Positions 28,665 to 37,054 are shown, counted from the first letter of the stretch. The stretch is DNA of 48,807 bases from a bacterium (GCA_024711295.1 JANJTB010000026.1:1-48807); one strand, 5' to 3'. Program-made: numbers and translations. The notes: generated from the letters alone by a model not told the origin.

Positions 28665-28992
28665 TAAACCACCTTATAATATTTGAAAAATGGATTTTTC
28701 AAAAGTAATCTTTTAGTGATAATATTATGTTAAGAAAAAATGAATTTGGATTATTTATTACATATTTTTTTCCACATAGTCTCAATATGAATGTAATATA
28801 ATTTTTAATTCATAAGCTTTTAATATTACAAGAATTTGGCTATGATTAACAAGGATTTGAAAATACTTACTTTATCTTAAAATTAACTTTTTTGAGTTTT
28901 ATTAATCAAGGAAATGTTAAGATTTATTGAACATTAATTGAATTGATTTGACTTTTTAAAGTGATTCTATATCAGAATAGATAAAATATAAT
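28665..28992. other. Gap upstream of the TonB receptor and tRNA-Glu
   Basis: About 330 bp of AT-rich DNA between divergent units. It contains the receptor's possible -7 box (minus strand, 28700-28707). I see no coding frame or RNA gene in it. Confidence 0.4.
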
Positions 28993-29023
28993 TTTGTATC
29001 TTCGCAAAAAATCTCTATTTTTG
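28993..29023 (+). promoter_or_regulatory. Promoter of tRNA-Glu
   Basis: TTTG (28993-28996), a 19-nt spacer and TATTTTTG (29016-29023). The sequence TATTTTTGAAGT is identical at the tRNA-Pro promoter. Confidence 0.75.
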
Positions 29024-29029
29024 AAGTTT

Positions 29030-29101
29030 GGCGCATTCGTCTAGGGGTTAGGACGTAGCCCTCTCAAGGCTAAAACAGGGGTTCAAGTCCCCTATGCGCT
29101 A
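29030..29101 (+). tRNA. tRNA-Glu (anticodon CTC)
   Basis: A 72-nt tRNA. The acceptor stem is GGCGCAT / ATGCGCT with a G-U first pair. The anticodon arm is TAGCC CTCTCAA GGCTA, giving anticodon CTC, and the T arm is AGGGG TTCAAGT CCCCT. Discriminator A; no encoded CCA. Confidence 0.93.
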
Positions 29102-29448
29102 CAAAAAAAAGCTAATCATCATTTTCTGATTATCTAACAGTGCTTTTTCTAACTTTTTCAAGTTCCCAAAACCCAAACTAAACTCTTCAAATATCTCATA
29201 CCTATATTTTATCTCCTTTTAAGAATTTTTAAATAATCTTAAAAATGCACTTTATTATGAAAATGTCACTTAATAAATTACATTAGTTATCATCAAAAAG
29301 TCCTCGGTTATACAAAATATTACATTAGTTATACATCTCTGCTTGACTAAGGGGTAGATTAATTTGTAATTTAGCATTGTATTTTTTGTACAATTAGCAA
29401 ATAACAAACATTTCATGAAGATTTATGTAATTGTTATGTGGGAATAAA
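29102..29448. other. Gap between tRNA-Glu and the LytTR gene
   Basis: 347 bp. The phrase 'tacattagttat' occurs twice (near 29280 and 29321), a possible pair of regulator binding sites. No coding frame or RNA gene is seen. Confidence 0.4.
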
Positions 29449-30186
29449 ATGAAAGTTGAAGTTTTGATAATTCTAAATAATAAGAAATATGACATTTCGA
29501 TTGAAAAGGTCATAAACTTCATTGCTGAGCATTACAATTATAAAATTTTAAGCGGAACATTAAATGTTTTGCTAAAATCAATTAACTCTCTGAGACCAAG
29601 ATTAATTATTGTTGAAAAAGACTTAAAAAACTGTTCAGCTTTTGAGTTAATCCCAAAAACTACTCATAAAGAATTTGAATATGTTCTAATCTCTGATAAC
29701 ATAAACGACTCAATTTCAGCATTTAAGCACTCTGCGTTTTATTTTTTGTACAGACCTATTTCAGAAATTGATATTCAGGATTTACTGGTTAAATGGGATA
29801 ATTATATTAAAAGAAGTCAGGGAAGAAGTTTTTCACTATCGAATGCACCACAAAAATTACTTGTAACTTCGAATGGTGAATCACTCATAATTAACATTAA
29901 CGAAATAATCAGAATTGAGGCAAAATCTAGCTATGCTATAATTCACGCCGAAGGTGGTAAATCAATCATTTCGAGTAAAAACATCAAGCATTACGAAAAA
30001 CTGATCAGAAATTCTTTTTTCTGTAGAATACACAACAGTCATATTATAAATATTGACCACGTAAGAAGAATACTCAAAAAAAGAGACTATGCTGTCGAAA
30101 TGAGTGATGGTGCAAATATTCGGGTTTCACAAAACAAAAGAAGTGAGTTTACCGAAAAAATAAACTCTCAAATAATTAGAGCTTAG
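29449..30186 (+). CDS. LytTR-family transcription regulator with an atypical receiver domain
   Basis: A 245-residue cytosolic regulator. The C-terminal ~100 residues are a LytTR DNA-binding domain (INEIIRIEAKSSYAIIHAEG, then FFCRIHNSHIINIDHVRRI and the terminal ANIRVSQNKRSEF). The N-terminal ~115 residues follow the receiver fold, but the phospho-acceptor Asp is replaced: RPRLIIVEKDLKNCSAFEL puts Glu56 at that position. The conserved Lys before Pro is Arg (LYRPIS). So phosphorylation by a kinase is doubtful. No histidine kinase lies nearby. I chose the ATG at 29449, with GTGGGA 5 bases upstream, over a TTG at 29431. Targets are unknown. Confidence 0.85.
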   Translation: MKVEVLIILNNKKYDISIEKVINFIAEHYNYKILSGTLNVLLKSINSLRPRLIIVEKDLKNCSAFELIPKTTHKEFEYVLISDNINDSISAFKHSAFYFLYRPISEIDIQDLLVKWDNYIKRSQGRSFSLSNAPQKLLVTSNGESLIININEIIRIEAKSSYAIIHAEGGKSIISSKNIKHYEKLIRNSFFCRIHNSHIINIDHVRRILKKRDYAVEMSDGANIRVSQNKRSEFTEKINSQIIRA

Positions 30187-30268
30187 TAAATTTGAAAAAA
30201 TTGATAAATATACAATGACAATAATTATGCATACATATACATATCACCTACTTTTTTTTTTAAAACAA

Positions 30269-30296
30269 CAAAAGCTGCCCAAACGGACAGCTTTTG
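30269..30296. terminator. Bidirectional terminator between the LytTR gene and rny
   Basis: Stem CAAAAGCTG / CAGCTTTTG, extended by two more C-G pairs around a mismatch, with loop AAAC. T-rich on both sides. It serves the convergent LytTR gene and rny. Confidence 0.75.
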
Positions 30297-30320
30297 CTAT
30301 TATAAGAACCTCTGATAATA

Positions 30321-31880
30321 TTATTTTGCTATTGCCATACTTCTTCTTTCTCTGACAACAGTAACCTTGATTTGTCCGGGATACTCCATTTCACTTTCTA
30401 TCCTTGTAGCAATTTCGGATGCAGTCTGATCAGCAAGCATATCATCGACTTTTTCCGGTTCGACAATTACTCGAATCTCTCGGCCTGCCTGAATTGCAAA
30501 TGATTTTGAAACTCCTTCGAAACTCATGGCAATTTCTTCCAGTTTTTGGAGTCGTTTGACATAATTTTCCAGTGACTCCCTTCTGGCACCAGGTCTTGCA
30601 CCGCTTATAGAGTCAGCAGCTTGCACCAAAACGGCAATAGGAGTTTCCATTTCGATATCTTCGTGGTGCGCACCGATAGCGTTACACACAACGTGCTTTT
30701 CTTTGTATTTCTTTGCTAGGTCAAATCCAAGAAGTGCATGCGGTGATGGATCCTGCTCTATTGTTTTACCAACATCATGAAGCAAGCCTGCTCTTTTTGC
30801 AATCTGGACATCTAATCCAAGCTCAGCAGCCATAATACCACACAAATGAGATACTTCAATGGAGTGATTCAGCAAATTCTGACCATAACTTGTCCGATAC
30901 TTCATTTTGCCGATTAATTTCAATAGTTCGGGGTGCATAGTGTGAATACCCAAATCCATAATTGCCTGCTCGCCTAAATTGCCTAACTCACCTTCGAGTT
31001 CTTTTCTGGTTTTTTCGACAATTTCTTCAATTCTGGTAGGGTGAATTCTGCCATCAAGCATCAGCTTTTCGAGGGCTACTTTTGCAACATGTCTGCGGAA
31101 TGGATCAAATCCTGAAATTACAACGGCTTCAGGAGTATCATCAATTATCAGGTCAATACCGGTTGCAGCTTCAAATGCTCTGATGTTACGTCCCTCCCTA
31201 CCAATAATCCTGCCTTTCATTTCATCACTTTCGAGATTTACAACTGAGACAGTATTTTCGGCACTATGGTCAGATGCTGTTCTTTGAATTGCCTGAACAA
31301 TGATATTTTGTGCCTCGCGATTGGCTATAGACTTGGTTTCTTCTCTGATTTGTCTTATCTGAAGTGCAGCCTGACTTTTAGCTTCATTTATATAATTTTC
31401 GATAAGTTGTTTCTTTGCTTCTTCCCTAGATAAGCCTGCAATTTGCTCCAATTTTTTTGAATGTTCGAGAATTAGTTTGTCGAGCTGTTCACCTTTTTCT
31501 TTGATTTGCTTTTCTCTTTTGGCAACATCCTCTTCAATTGTTTGAAAATGCTTTTCCTTTTTAAGAATCAAATCTACTTTTTGCTCGATACCTTCTTCAC
31601 GTTTTTTGATATTTTTTTCTTGTTCGGCAAGTTTGGATTTTCTTTGATTTGCTTCTTGTTCAAATTCCTGTTTTCTCTTATGCCATTCTTCTTTAGCTTC
31701 GAGAATTTTCTCTTTCTTTAGATTTTTTGCTTCATTCTCGGCATCTTTGAGGATTGATTTAGCCTGAGATTCTGCTTCTGCAATTTTTTTCTTAGAGATA
31801 TTGCCCGACAAGAAATGACCAATAATATATGCTAATACAAAACCTGCTATACTACTAATTAAAATAACTGTAAAATCCAT
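30321..31880 (-). CDS. rny: Ribonuclease Y
   Basis: A 519-residue membrane-anchored endoribonuclease that starts mRNA decay. Visible in order are an N-terminal TM helix ([20 protein letters not shown]), a long charged coiled coil (about 30-200), a KH domain with the GREGRNIR loop, and an HD domain with LLHDVGKT and the further metal ligands in [11 protein letters not shown]. The start at ATG 31880 has AGGAG about 9 bases upstream; a TTG at 31883 is less likely. The gene sits downstream of 6S RNA and zapA on the same strand. Confidence 0.97.
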   Translation of the reverse strand: MDFTVILISSIAGFVLAYIIGHFLSGNISKKKIAEAESQAKSILKDAENEAKNLKKEKILEAKEEWHKRKQEFEQEANQRKSKLAEQEKNIKKREEGIEQKVDLILKKEKHFQTIEEDVAKREKQIKEKGEQLDKLILEHSKKLEQIAGLSREEAKKQLIENYINEAKSQAALQIRQIREETKSIANREAQNIIVQAIQRTASDHSAENTVSVVNLESDEMKGRIIGREGRNIRAFEAATGIDLIIDDTPEAVVISGFDPFRRHVAKVALEKLMLDGRIHPTRIEEIVEKTRKELEGELGNLGEQAIMDLGIHTMHPELLKLIGKMKYRTSYGQNLLNHSIEVSHLCGIMAAELGLDVQIAKRAGLLHDVGKTIEQDPSPHALLGFDLAKKYKEKHVVCNAIGAHHEDIEMETPIAVLVQAADSISGARPGARRESLENYVKRLQKLEEIAMSFEGVSKSFAIQAGREIRVIVEPEKVDDMLADQTASEIATRIESEMEYPGQIKVTVVRERRSMAIAK

Positions 31881-31928
31881 CAATAAGTAACTCCTGTTAA
31901 CAAATGAAAATGTGTAAATTATAAGCGC

Positions 31929-32170
31929 CGTATAATACTGCAGATAAATTAAGCGGAGATTATCCGCCTAACTTGTCCTGGAGGAGTTCAAAGAACCTCT
32001 CACATAACGGGCGGGTAAATAAGCCCGGCTATTTCTGACTTCCACTGAGCAAAATAAATGCTAAATCCAAAAAGGAAATTGAGGCCTGCCTTACGTAACC
32101 TAAAACTTATCCCTGAGTATTTTTACTATAGTTCTTACATACATTCGTCAGACGTCTGCAGTATTATACG
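31929..32170 (-). ncRNA. ssrS: 6S RNA
   Basis: A ~242-nt non-coding stretch between zapA and rny. Its two ends form a perfect 16-bp terminal stem on the minus strand: CGTATAATACTGCAGA (32155-32170) pairs with TCTGCAGTATTATACG (31929-31944). The inside shows several paired arms (GGCGGATAATCTCCGC, GCCGGGCTTATTTACCCGCCC) and a T/A-rich middle, as expected of the promoter-mimicking bubble. 6S RNA binds and sequesters RNA polymerase holoenzyme. A position next to zapA is typical for ssrS. The family was not tested by a covariance model, so ends are approximate. Confidence 0.75.
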
Positions 32171-32203
32171 ACAGTTTTAAAGTAAATATTAAAAAGAACA
32201 ATT

Positions 32204-32488
32204 TTAAGAATCAATATTTTCGAGTAGTTCGTTTAGTTTTCGGACTTCAGCTAATAAATTCTCATTTTCGCTACCCGAATTATCATTTTGCTTGATTAAT
32301 TTTTCGGCTAAATTTAATGAAACCAGTACATATAGCTGAGTCAGAGGCAGTTTGATATCAATTTGCCCCTGCACAAGCTCCAGCTCTGCATTGACCATAT
32401 CAACGGCTTTGCGCAAACTTTGCTCGTCATCACTGGTAAGTTTGTACTCTAATCCACCAATTAATACTTTGAATATTTTCTGTGTCAT
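32204..32488 (-). CDS. zapA: Cell division protein ZapA
   Basis: A 94-residue protein that binds FtsZ and promotes filament bundling at midcell. The N-terminal globular part has FKVLIGGLEYKLTSDDEQSLRKAVDMVN, and the C-terminal half is a coiled coil (LAEKLIKQNDN to VRKLNELLENI). CAGGTGA lies 6 bases before the ATG. It is followed by 6S RNA and rny, a common neighbourhood. Confidence 0.92.
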   Translation of the reverse strand: MTQKIFKVLIGGLEYKLTSDDEQSLRKAVDMVNAELELVQGQIDIKLPLTQLYVLVSLNLAEKLIKQNDNSGSENENLLAEVRKLNELLENIDS

Positions 32489-32706
32489 TAAAAAATCACC
32501 TGATTTAATTATAAATAGACGAACTAACTACAATTATTTGAAATCTTTTTTCATTTTATGACTGAAAAAAATTTCAAATTAACACTTGTTTTCAACATAT
32601 TCAAATTATTTTTTTGTAAGATTACTCAATTATCGAAAAAAATGATTTTTGAATAATGTAGTATTTCTAAGATAATGAGATAAAAAATTAAAATTTTAAA
32701 AATTAA

Positions 32707-32738
32707 TTTGTTCAATTCATGAAATCTTCGTATTTTTG
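32707..32738 (+). promoter_or_regulatory. Promoter of tRNA-Pro
   Basis: TTTG (32707-32710), a 20-nt spacer and TATTTTTG (32731-32738), a full match to the Bacteroidota consensus, 15 bp before the tRNA. Confidence 0.75.
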
Positions 32739-32753
32739 AAGTCTTAGTTTTTA

Positions 32754-32828
32754 CGGGGTGTAGCGCAGTCCGGTTAGCGCACCTGCTTTGGGAGCAGGGG
32801 GCCGGGGGTTCGAATCCCTCCACCCCGA
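32754..32828 (+). tRNA. tRNA-Pro (anticodon TGG), attachment site of an integrated element
   Basis: A 75-nt tRNA. The acceptor stem is CGGGGTG / CACCCCG. The anticodon arm is CCTGC TTTGGGA GCAGG, so the anticodon is TGG, and the T arm is GGGGG TTCGAAT CCCTC. Its 3' end is part of a 14-bp repeat found again at 38488-38501. The tRNA remains complete, so the element did not disrupt it. Confidence 0.95.
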
Positions 32829-32830
32829 CA
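32817..32830 (+). other. Left attachment site (attL) in tRNA-Pro
   Basis: CCTCCACCCCGACA, the tRNA 3' end plus two bases. The identical 14 bp recur at 38488-38501 beyond the integrase gene. Confidence 0.85.
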
Positions 32831-32865
32831 TACTATATTGATTTATATAGAGTTACATTTCTTTC

Positions 32866-32887
32866 TTGACACTTTCCCTTGACACTT
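32866..32887 (+). repeat. Left arm-type integrase sites
   Basis: TTGACACTT at 32866 and again at 32879 (13-bp period), mirrored by a pair at the right end (38341-38362). Such paired repeats near att sites usually bind the N-terminal domain of the integrase. Confidence 0.6.
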
Positions 32888-33008
32888 CATTATTTTTTTA
32901 CTTATTTGTATGCTGATTCATTATATATTTTTCAATATATTTTAGTTACAATCAAGAAAAATGCAAAACAAATTTACTTGAATTGCACCTTTTTTTGAAT
33001 AAAGAATA

Positions 33009-33317
33009 CTAATTATTCCAGTCAATATCTTTTAGACTTTCCAGTGACTCTAAATTAACAAAGAATCCGTTCTTATTTGTTGTTTCTGATTTCTTTTCCA
33101 GTTCAAATACTTTTAAATATGTTTGCATTAACGAATTTAAAGTTCTTGCTGTATCATTTGAAATTTTTCCATAATACAATTCATTTGTTAATCTATTAAG
33201 AAATTGACGTACACGACGGGGATTGTCAATCCTTATATTTTTCTTAACTGATTGTAATACCAGAGAATTATTTGAAATTTCGTTTACAAAATCAGCATTT
33301 AATAAAGGGTTTTCCAT
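33009..33317 (-). CDS. Unknown small element protein A
   Basis: A 102-residue, mostly helical protein with no recognised family. A segment GKISNDTARTLNSLMQTYLK (about 56-75) resembles NSITSEQTKSLTALLTLYSK of the next gene upstream, so the two may be diverged duplicates. It is the gene nearest attL, at the far end from the integrase, where integrated elements often carry cargo. It starts 22 bp after the stop of its neighbour, so they probably share a transcript. The function is unknown. Confidence 0.6.
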   Translation of the reverse strand: MENPLLNADFVNEISNNSLVLQSVKKNIRIDNPRRVRQFLNRLTNELYYGKISNDTARTLNSLMQTYLKVFELEKKSETTNKNGFFVNLESLESLKDIDWNN

Positions 33318-33339
33318 ATCATTAAATCCTTAAATTGTG

Positions 33340-33549
33340 TTAAGAAAATATTTCTACGTTTTTAAAAAAACTTATTGCTGATTTTTCATTATTAGACTTA
33401 TCCAGTTCTTTTGAATAAAGTGTCAATAAAGCTGTTAAGGATTTTGTTTGCTCTGATGTAATTGAATTTGTTAAGGATAATTGAATAACGTATTCAATAA
33501 GTTCTTTCATTTCTGTATGGTTTTGCACTTTGTCAAAATCTAAGTTCAT
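33340..33549 (-). CDS. Unknown small element protein B
   Basis: A 69-residue helical protein, MNLDFDKVQNHTEMKELIEY to KNVEIFS. No known domain is recognised. The central part resembles the unknown protein at 33009-33317 and keeps the same Leu/Tyr spacing. It could be a small DNA-packaging or regulatory protein, but nothing in the sequence proves this. AGGAAC lies upstream of the ATG at 33549. It follows the ATPase gene after a 113-bp gap that holds an inverted repeat. Confidence 0.55.
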   Translation of the reverse strand: MNLDFDKVQNHTEMKELIEYVIQLSLTNSITSEQTKSLTALLTLYSKELDKSNNEKSAISFFKNVEIFS

Positions 33550-33599
33550 TTTTTAAGTTCCTATTTTAGTATAATAATTATTTTTGTATTCAAATTCAT

Positions 33600-33646
33600 A
33601 ATACCAACAATTGCAATCATATATATATATTGGTTTTGTTGGTATT
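33600..33646. repeat. Inverted repeat with an alternating AT loop
   Basis: Arms AATACCAACAA (33600-33610) and TTGTTGGTATT (33636-33646), 11 bp perfect, around a 25-nt loop containing ATATATATATAT. It lies between the ATPase gene and the small genes. It may be a terminator or a replication origin of the element; no T-run follows on the minus strand. Confidence 0.55.
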
Positions 33647-33662
33647 GTTATTTAATGAATAT

Positions 33663-34766
33663 TTAGTCAAACAAATCACTTTTTTTAATACTGTAAATAT
33701 TTTCTTTTCCTTTTTTTGTTTTGATTAATTTATTCCCAAAATATATCCCGTTTACATAGTTATCCAGACGTTTTTGCAAAGTGTTTTCAGATAAATTCAT
33801 AATCGGTTTTAATTCATTTATCAAATCTTTTTGATTACATTCCCCTTTTTGTAGTATCTGGATAATTGAATCAATGAATATCTTTTCTGTACTATTAAAG
33901 TAATTTGGTATCTGATTTTTTTCTACAATGTCAAGTCCATTAATTTCATTGTTGTAAATCAGCATAATCTTTTCATTTGGTTGTTTGTTGCTACGTAAAT
34001 GTTTATATTCAATGCTGATTAAATCTGATTCCTTTTCTTTGGATACCTGAATTACACAACTTGACTTATTTACTGATTCAGTTCCCAAGTGTCCACGTGC
34101 TTTCCCGTCATTATCTTTTGACGGGTTTTGATGTATTATCCCAATTATACTACAATCAAAGTTATTAATCAAATCATTTAGAAAATCTGTTAAACCCAAT
34201 GATTGTTGAACGTCATTAAAAGAATCAATTAAATCTGTTAAAATGTCAATTGCAATAATGAAGTGTTTATCTGGATACCTTGTTTTCAAGTCTGTTATCA
34301 AATCTTTAAACTTATTAAGTCTTTCATTTCTTTTGATTAAAATTGTTGAAGTGAAAAAAAAGTTTGATATTTCGTCACTTATTAGAAATCCCGCTCTGGA
34401 TTTAATTCTTTGAATTGCACTTGCAAACTGCTCTTTTATACTTCGCTCTGTATCTAACAAAATAACATAATAATCTTTATTTGTCAACTCTAAACTACAA
34501 ATCGGTTTTGATGTACGATTCAAAAAAGCACTTAAAACCGTTTCAACAAATCTGGATTTATGACTGCCTTTTCCCCCTTGAATTGCTGTAATTGAATTGG
34601 GATAAATTAAAGGATAACCTTGAAAAGTCATTAAAGGTTTTTGAAATTCAATATTTTTTTTACTTAATTCATTTACTTTTTGATAAACTGATAAATAGTC
34701 ACTTTCCCCGTTTGATATTGTTATTATTTCTGATTCTGGAATCCCGTCATTTATTACATTATTCAT
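33663..34766 (-). CDS. RecA-fold ATPase (RepA/DnaB-like helicase) of the element
   Basis: A 367-residue ATPase. Walker A is GGKGSHKS at 64-71 (Lys70). A Walker B-like strand, FIIAIDILTDLID, lies near 165-180. The later GIIHQNPSKDNDGKARGHLGTESV is typical of AAA_25/RepA-like helicases found in plasmids and phages. A C-terminal winged-helix-like part (about 285-360, SIIQILQKGECNQKDLINELK) could bind DNA. The ATG overlaps the end of the primase-like gene by 8 bp, so the two are translated together and probably form the element's replication unit. The ATPase call is firm; the helicase role is inferred. Confidence 0.75.
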   Translation of the reverse strand: MNNVINDGIPESEIITISNGESDYLSVYQKVNELSKKNIEFQKPLMTFQGYPLIYPNSITAIQGGKGSHKSRFVETVLSAFLNRTSKPICSLELTNKDYYVILLDTERSIKEQFASAIQRIKSRAGFLISDEISNFFFTSTILIKRNERLNKFKDLITDLKTRYPDKHFIIAIDILTDLIDSFNDVQQSLGLTDFLNDLINNFDCSIIGIIHQNPSKDNDGKARGHLGTESVNKSSCVIQVSKEKESDLISIEYKHLRSNKQPNEKIMLIYNNEINGLDIVEKNQIPNYFNSTEKIFIDSIIQILQKGECNQKDLINELKPIMNLSENTLQKRLDNYVNGIYFGNKLIKTKKGKENIYSIKKSDLFD

Positions 34767-35874
34767 ATCTTTCCCCTTTCCTGAATTTCATAATAACATT
34801 ATCCCTTAAATCATAAATTGTAGCATTGTTATTCCCGTAAAATACCCGTGCTAAATCAATACATTGCTTATCAGCATTATATTTTGTTATATATGATTTT
34901 ATCAATTGTTGTAAATTTTTGGAATAATCCTTTGTTATTACTTTATTAATTGGGAATAGAATCCTGAATCTGTTATCTTTTTCAGTATGACTAACTGATG
35001 TATAAATTAACAATGCTTTTTTAGTATCTGGAATATTTAAAGCTGATTCCAAACTTATCCCCCCGTCAACATCAATTGCAATTAAATTTGATTTTTCAAA
35101 TGTATCTGATTTACGGGAATATTTGTTATCTGGATTCTGTTTTAACTTGCAAGTTACTATTGGGTATCCTTTTGAAATGACTTCAATCAATTCATTTTTT
35201 GTTAAAACACTGGATTCAAAGTTATCATTAAGAATTTTAAACGATTCAATGAATTTCTTTGTTTTGGCGTCTATATATCCATATTTGGAATTAGTTTCTG
35301 GATTAAGATTCTTATTAAGAACGTGTTTATTTATTGATACATAGTAAGCACGTTCTTTTTGTATCCCCTCAAAATTATGCAATGCAATGCTGATTGAATC
35401 ATAATAATCATACCCGTCATTTTGATAAATTTCAACAACATCATTTATAAATTCTGGAATAGGTTGCATGGGTTTATATAAATAATTAATTCCTTGTTTG
35501 AAATCCAGAGTAATTTTTTCATTTTTTGTATCATTTAACGGCTTTAATAAGTTTATATAGTTTTGTACCCTTTTATCAATAAAAGTCCCGTAATTGCTGT
35601 TTATGACGTTTTTATCAGCATTGTACCCGTACTGTTTAGCATAATAAATCAATGTACCAATGTTTATTGACTTCATACGATTTCTTATTTTTAATAAAGT
35701 TTCATTTTGACATTCGTCAATAAATCTGGTATGTAATATATACAATGCTGTACTTTCGTCATAATGATTTGCAATTGCACTTATTATTCTTATCCATAAA
35801 TCGTAATCTGGACGTTTGGGGATATAACTTAACATTTTGATTGCTATATCTGGATTAAGTTTATCGTAATTCAT
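34759..35874 (-). CDS. Primase-like replication protein (PriCT / BT4734-like)
   Basis: A 371-residue protein. The N-terminal ~75 residues (IAIKMLSYIPKRPDYDLWIR, then MKSINIGTLIYYAKQYGY) resemble PriCT-2 primase-associated domains. Residues ~240-370 hold AIDVDGG, followed by IYTSVSHTEKDNRFRILFPI and CIDLARVFYGNNNATIYD. This is the pattern of the BT4734-like/VirE-linked primase-polymerase fold found in Bacteroidota mobile elements, with catalytic acids in the IDVDG motif. The Asp-x-Asp pair and the later His/Arg are visible. It is coupled by an 8-bp overlap to the ATPase. It is probably the element's own replication primase; this part is inference. Confidence 0.65.
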   Translation of the reverse strand: MNYDKLNPDIAIKMLSYIPKRPDYDLWIRIISAIANHYDESTALYILHTRFIDECQNETLLKIRNRMKSINIGTLIYYAKQYGYNADKNVINSNYGTFIDKRVQNYINLLKPLNDTKNEKITLDFKQGINYLYKPMQPIPEFINDVVEIYQNDGYDYYDSISIALHNFEGIQKERAYYVSINKHVLNKNLNPETNSKYGYIDAKTKKFIESFKILNDNFESSVLTKNELIEVISKGYPIVTCKLKQNPDNKYSRKSDTFEKSNLIAIDVDGGISLESALNIPDTKKALLIYTSVSHTEKDNRFRILFPINKVITKDYSKNLQQLIKSYITKYNADKQCIDLARVFYGNNNATIYDLRDNVIMKFRKGERYE

Positions 35875-35964
35875 TTACTTCCCCCTCAAATATTTTGGCA
35901 ATCTATAATCAATATTCATATTAAAATACAGATATATTAAAATTTGGATTAAGATTCTTTTCAT
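35875..35964 (-). CDS. Possible 29-residue leader peptide
   Basis: A short frame, MKRILIQILIYLYFNMNIDY and nine further residues, with TAGGTGC upstream of its ATG. Its stop (TAA) abuts the ATG of the primase-like gene (TAAATG). The start is hydrophobic, then basic. It may be a translated leader that couples to the primase, or chance. Confidence 0.3.
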   Translation of the reverse strand: MKRILIQILIYLYFNMNIDYRLPKYLRGK

Positions 35965-35972
35965 TTTTGCAC

Positions 35973-36260
35973 CTATTTACTGATGTTTTGATACTTATCC
36001 AAACTGTTTAGAACGTCATTTTTGTCATAATAAACTAAACGTCCTATTTTACGATAAGGGATTTTCCCGTCCCGTTTCCATAATTTTACTGTAAGTGGGG
36101 ATACTTTCAAAAAATCAGCAATGTCATTTGTTTTTAACAATCTTTCAGGTTCTTTTGCTGATTCCAGATGTATGTTTTGAAATTCAGATTTTAAAACGTC
36201 CCTTACAACGTTTGAAATGATTTGATGTAATTCATTTGAATTGATACTTAGATTTAACAT
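35973..36260 (-). CDS. Excisionase-like HTH protein of the element
   Basis: A 95-residue DNA-binding protein. The C-terminal ~55 residues match the HTH_17/MerR-like excisionase domain: LKTNDIADFLKVSPLTVKLW, then KRDGKIPYRKIGRLVYYDKN. The N-terminal ~40 residues look helical and may form a dimer. Such proteins bend DNA for element excision or repress the integrase. It lies between the replication genes and the integrase unit, with its own upstream gap that holds two inverted repeats. Confidence 0.85.
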   Translation of the reverse strand: MLNLSINSNELHQIISNVVRDVLKSEFQNIHLESAKEPERLLKTNDIADFLKVSPLTVKLWKRDGKIPYRKIGRLVYYDKNDVLNSLDKYQNISK

Positions 36261-36320
36261 TGATGTAACCTATAAATATTTTTAACAAAAACTTATGGTT
36301 ACAAATGAAACGGGGATTCT

Positions 36321-36341
36321 AAAAGGGATTTATACCCTTTT
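36321..36341. terminator. Hairpin between the element's two transcription units
   Basis: Stem AAAAGGG / CCCTTTT with loop ATTTATA, then T on both strands. It lies between the gene ending at 36410 and the excisionase-like gene starting at 36260, so it could end the integrase transcript. A 12-bp palindrome, GGGATTAATCCC, at 36379-36390 may be an operator. Confidence 0.45.
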
Positions 36342-36409
36342 TGCTATTATTATATTTATAAGATACTTAGACTAACAAGGGATTAATCCCCCAAAAACAA
36401 TCCCCTTAA

Positions 36410-37045
36410 TTACAAGTTATGTTTTGATATAAAGTCAATAAAGATTTGAATTTCGCTTTCTTTATAATGACTTGTTTTGTCTGAATAATTTTTTGAATAT
36501 CTTATAATAGTTTCTGGTTTTGAATCATTTATCATTGGGGATAATTTTTCAGTTAATTCCTTATGTTGCCCAGTGTATTCAGAATGTAATTTAATGTAAG
36601 CATAAACAAATTTTTTTAATGTATCTTTTGGCAGTGTTATTATTCCATTTGCTTTGTCATATAAGGGGATTTCTTTCTTATCCAGTTCTGATTGTTGCAA
36701 ACCAAATTCAATTTTATGGTTAAAATAATTATAATAATAAGTTACTTTTTCAATAATGTTATCTATATTTTGAAATTTATCAGCATTGCATTTTAAATTT
36801 ATATCCAAATATTCATTAAAAGTATATAGATTCCTTAATTCAATATTATCCTTATGACTATATGTCAAACTTGTATTTATTTCAATTTCGTCAATTAATT
36901 TTTGTTTAATATTTTCAAGTTCTGATAACTTTTTGCTTAAAAATAAGATTTGAGTTTTTTCATTTGATAAATTGAATAATTCAGATTCAATGTCATTTAT
37001 GTTATAAGAAATTGATTTTTTTAATTCAGGATTGTAGTAATTCAT
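36410..37045 (-). CDS. Unknown element protein downstream of the integrase
   Basis: A 211-residue, acidic and lysine-rich helical protein with a coiled-coil-like N-terminal half (SNEKTQILFLSKKLSELENIK). The C-terminal third (LPKDTLKKFVYAYIKLHSEY, then HYKESEIQIFIDFISKHNL) is compact. I do not recognise a family. It starts 9 bp after the integrase stop and is thus in the same transcript, as often seen for recombination helpers in Bacteroidota elements. The function is unknown. Confidence 0.6.
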   Translation of the reverse strand: MNYYNPELKKSISYNINDIESELFNLSNEKTQILFLSKKLSELENIKQKLIDEIEINTSLTYSHKDNIELRNLYTFNEYLDINLKCNADKFQNIDNIIEKVTYYYNYFNHKIEFGLQQSELDKKEIPLYDKANGIITLPKDTLKKFVYAYIKLHSEYTGQHKELTEKLSPMINDSKPETIIRYSKNYSDKTSHYKESEIQIFIDFISKHNL

Positions 37046-37054
37046 AATTTCCCT

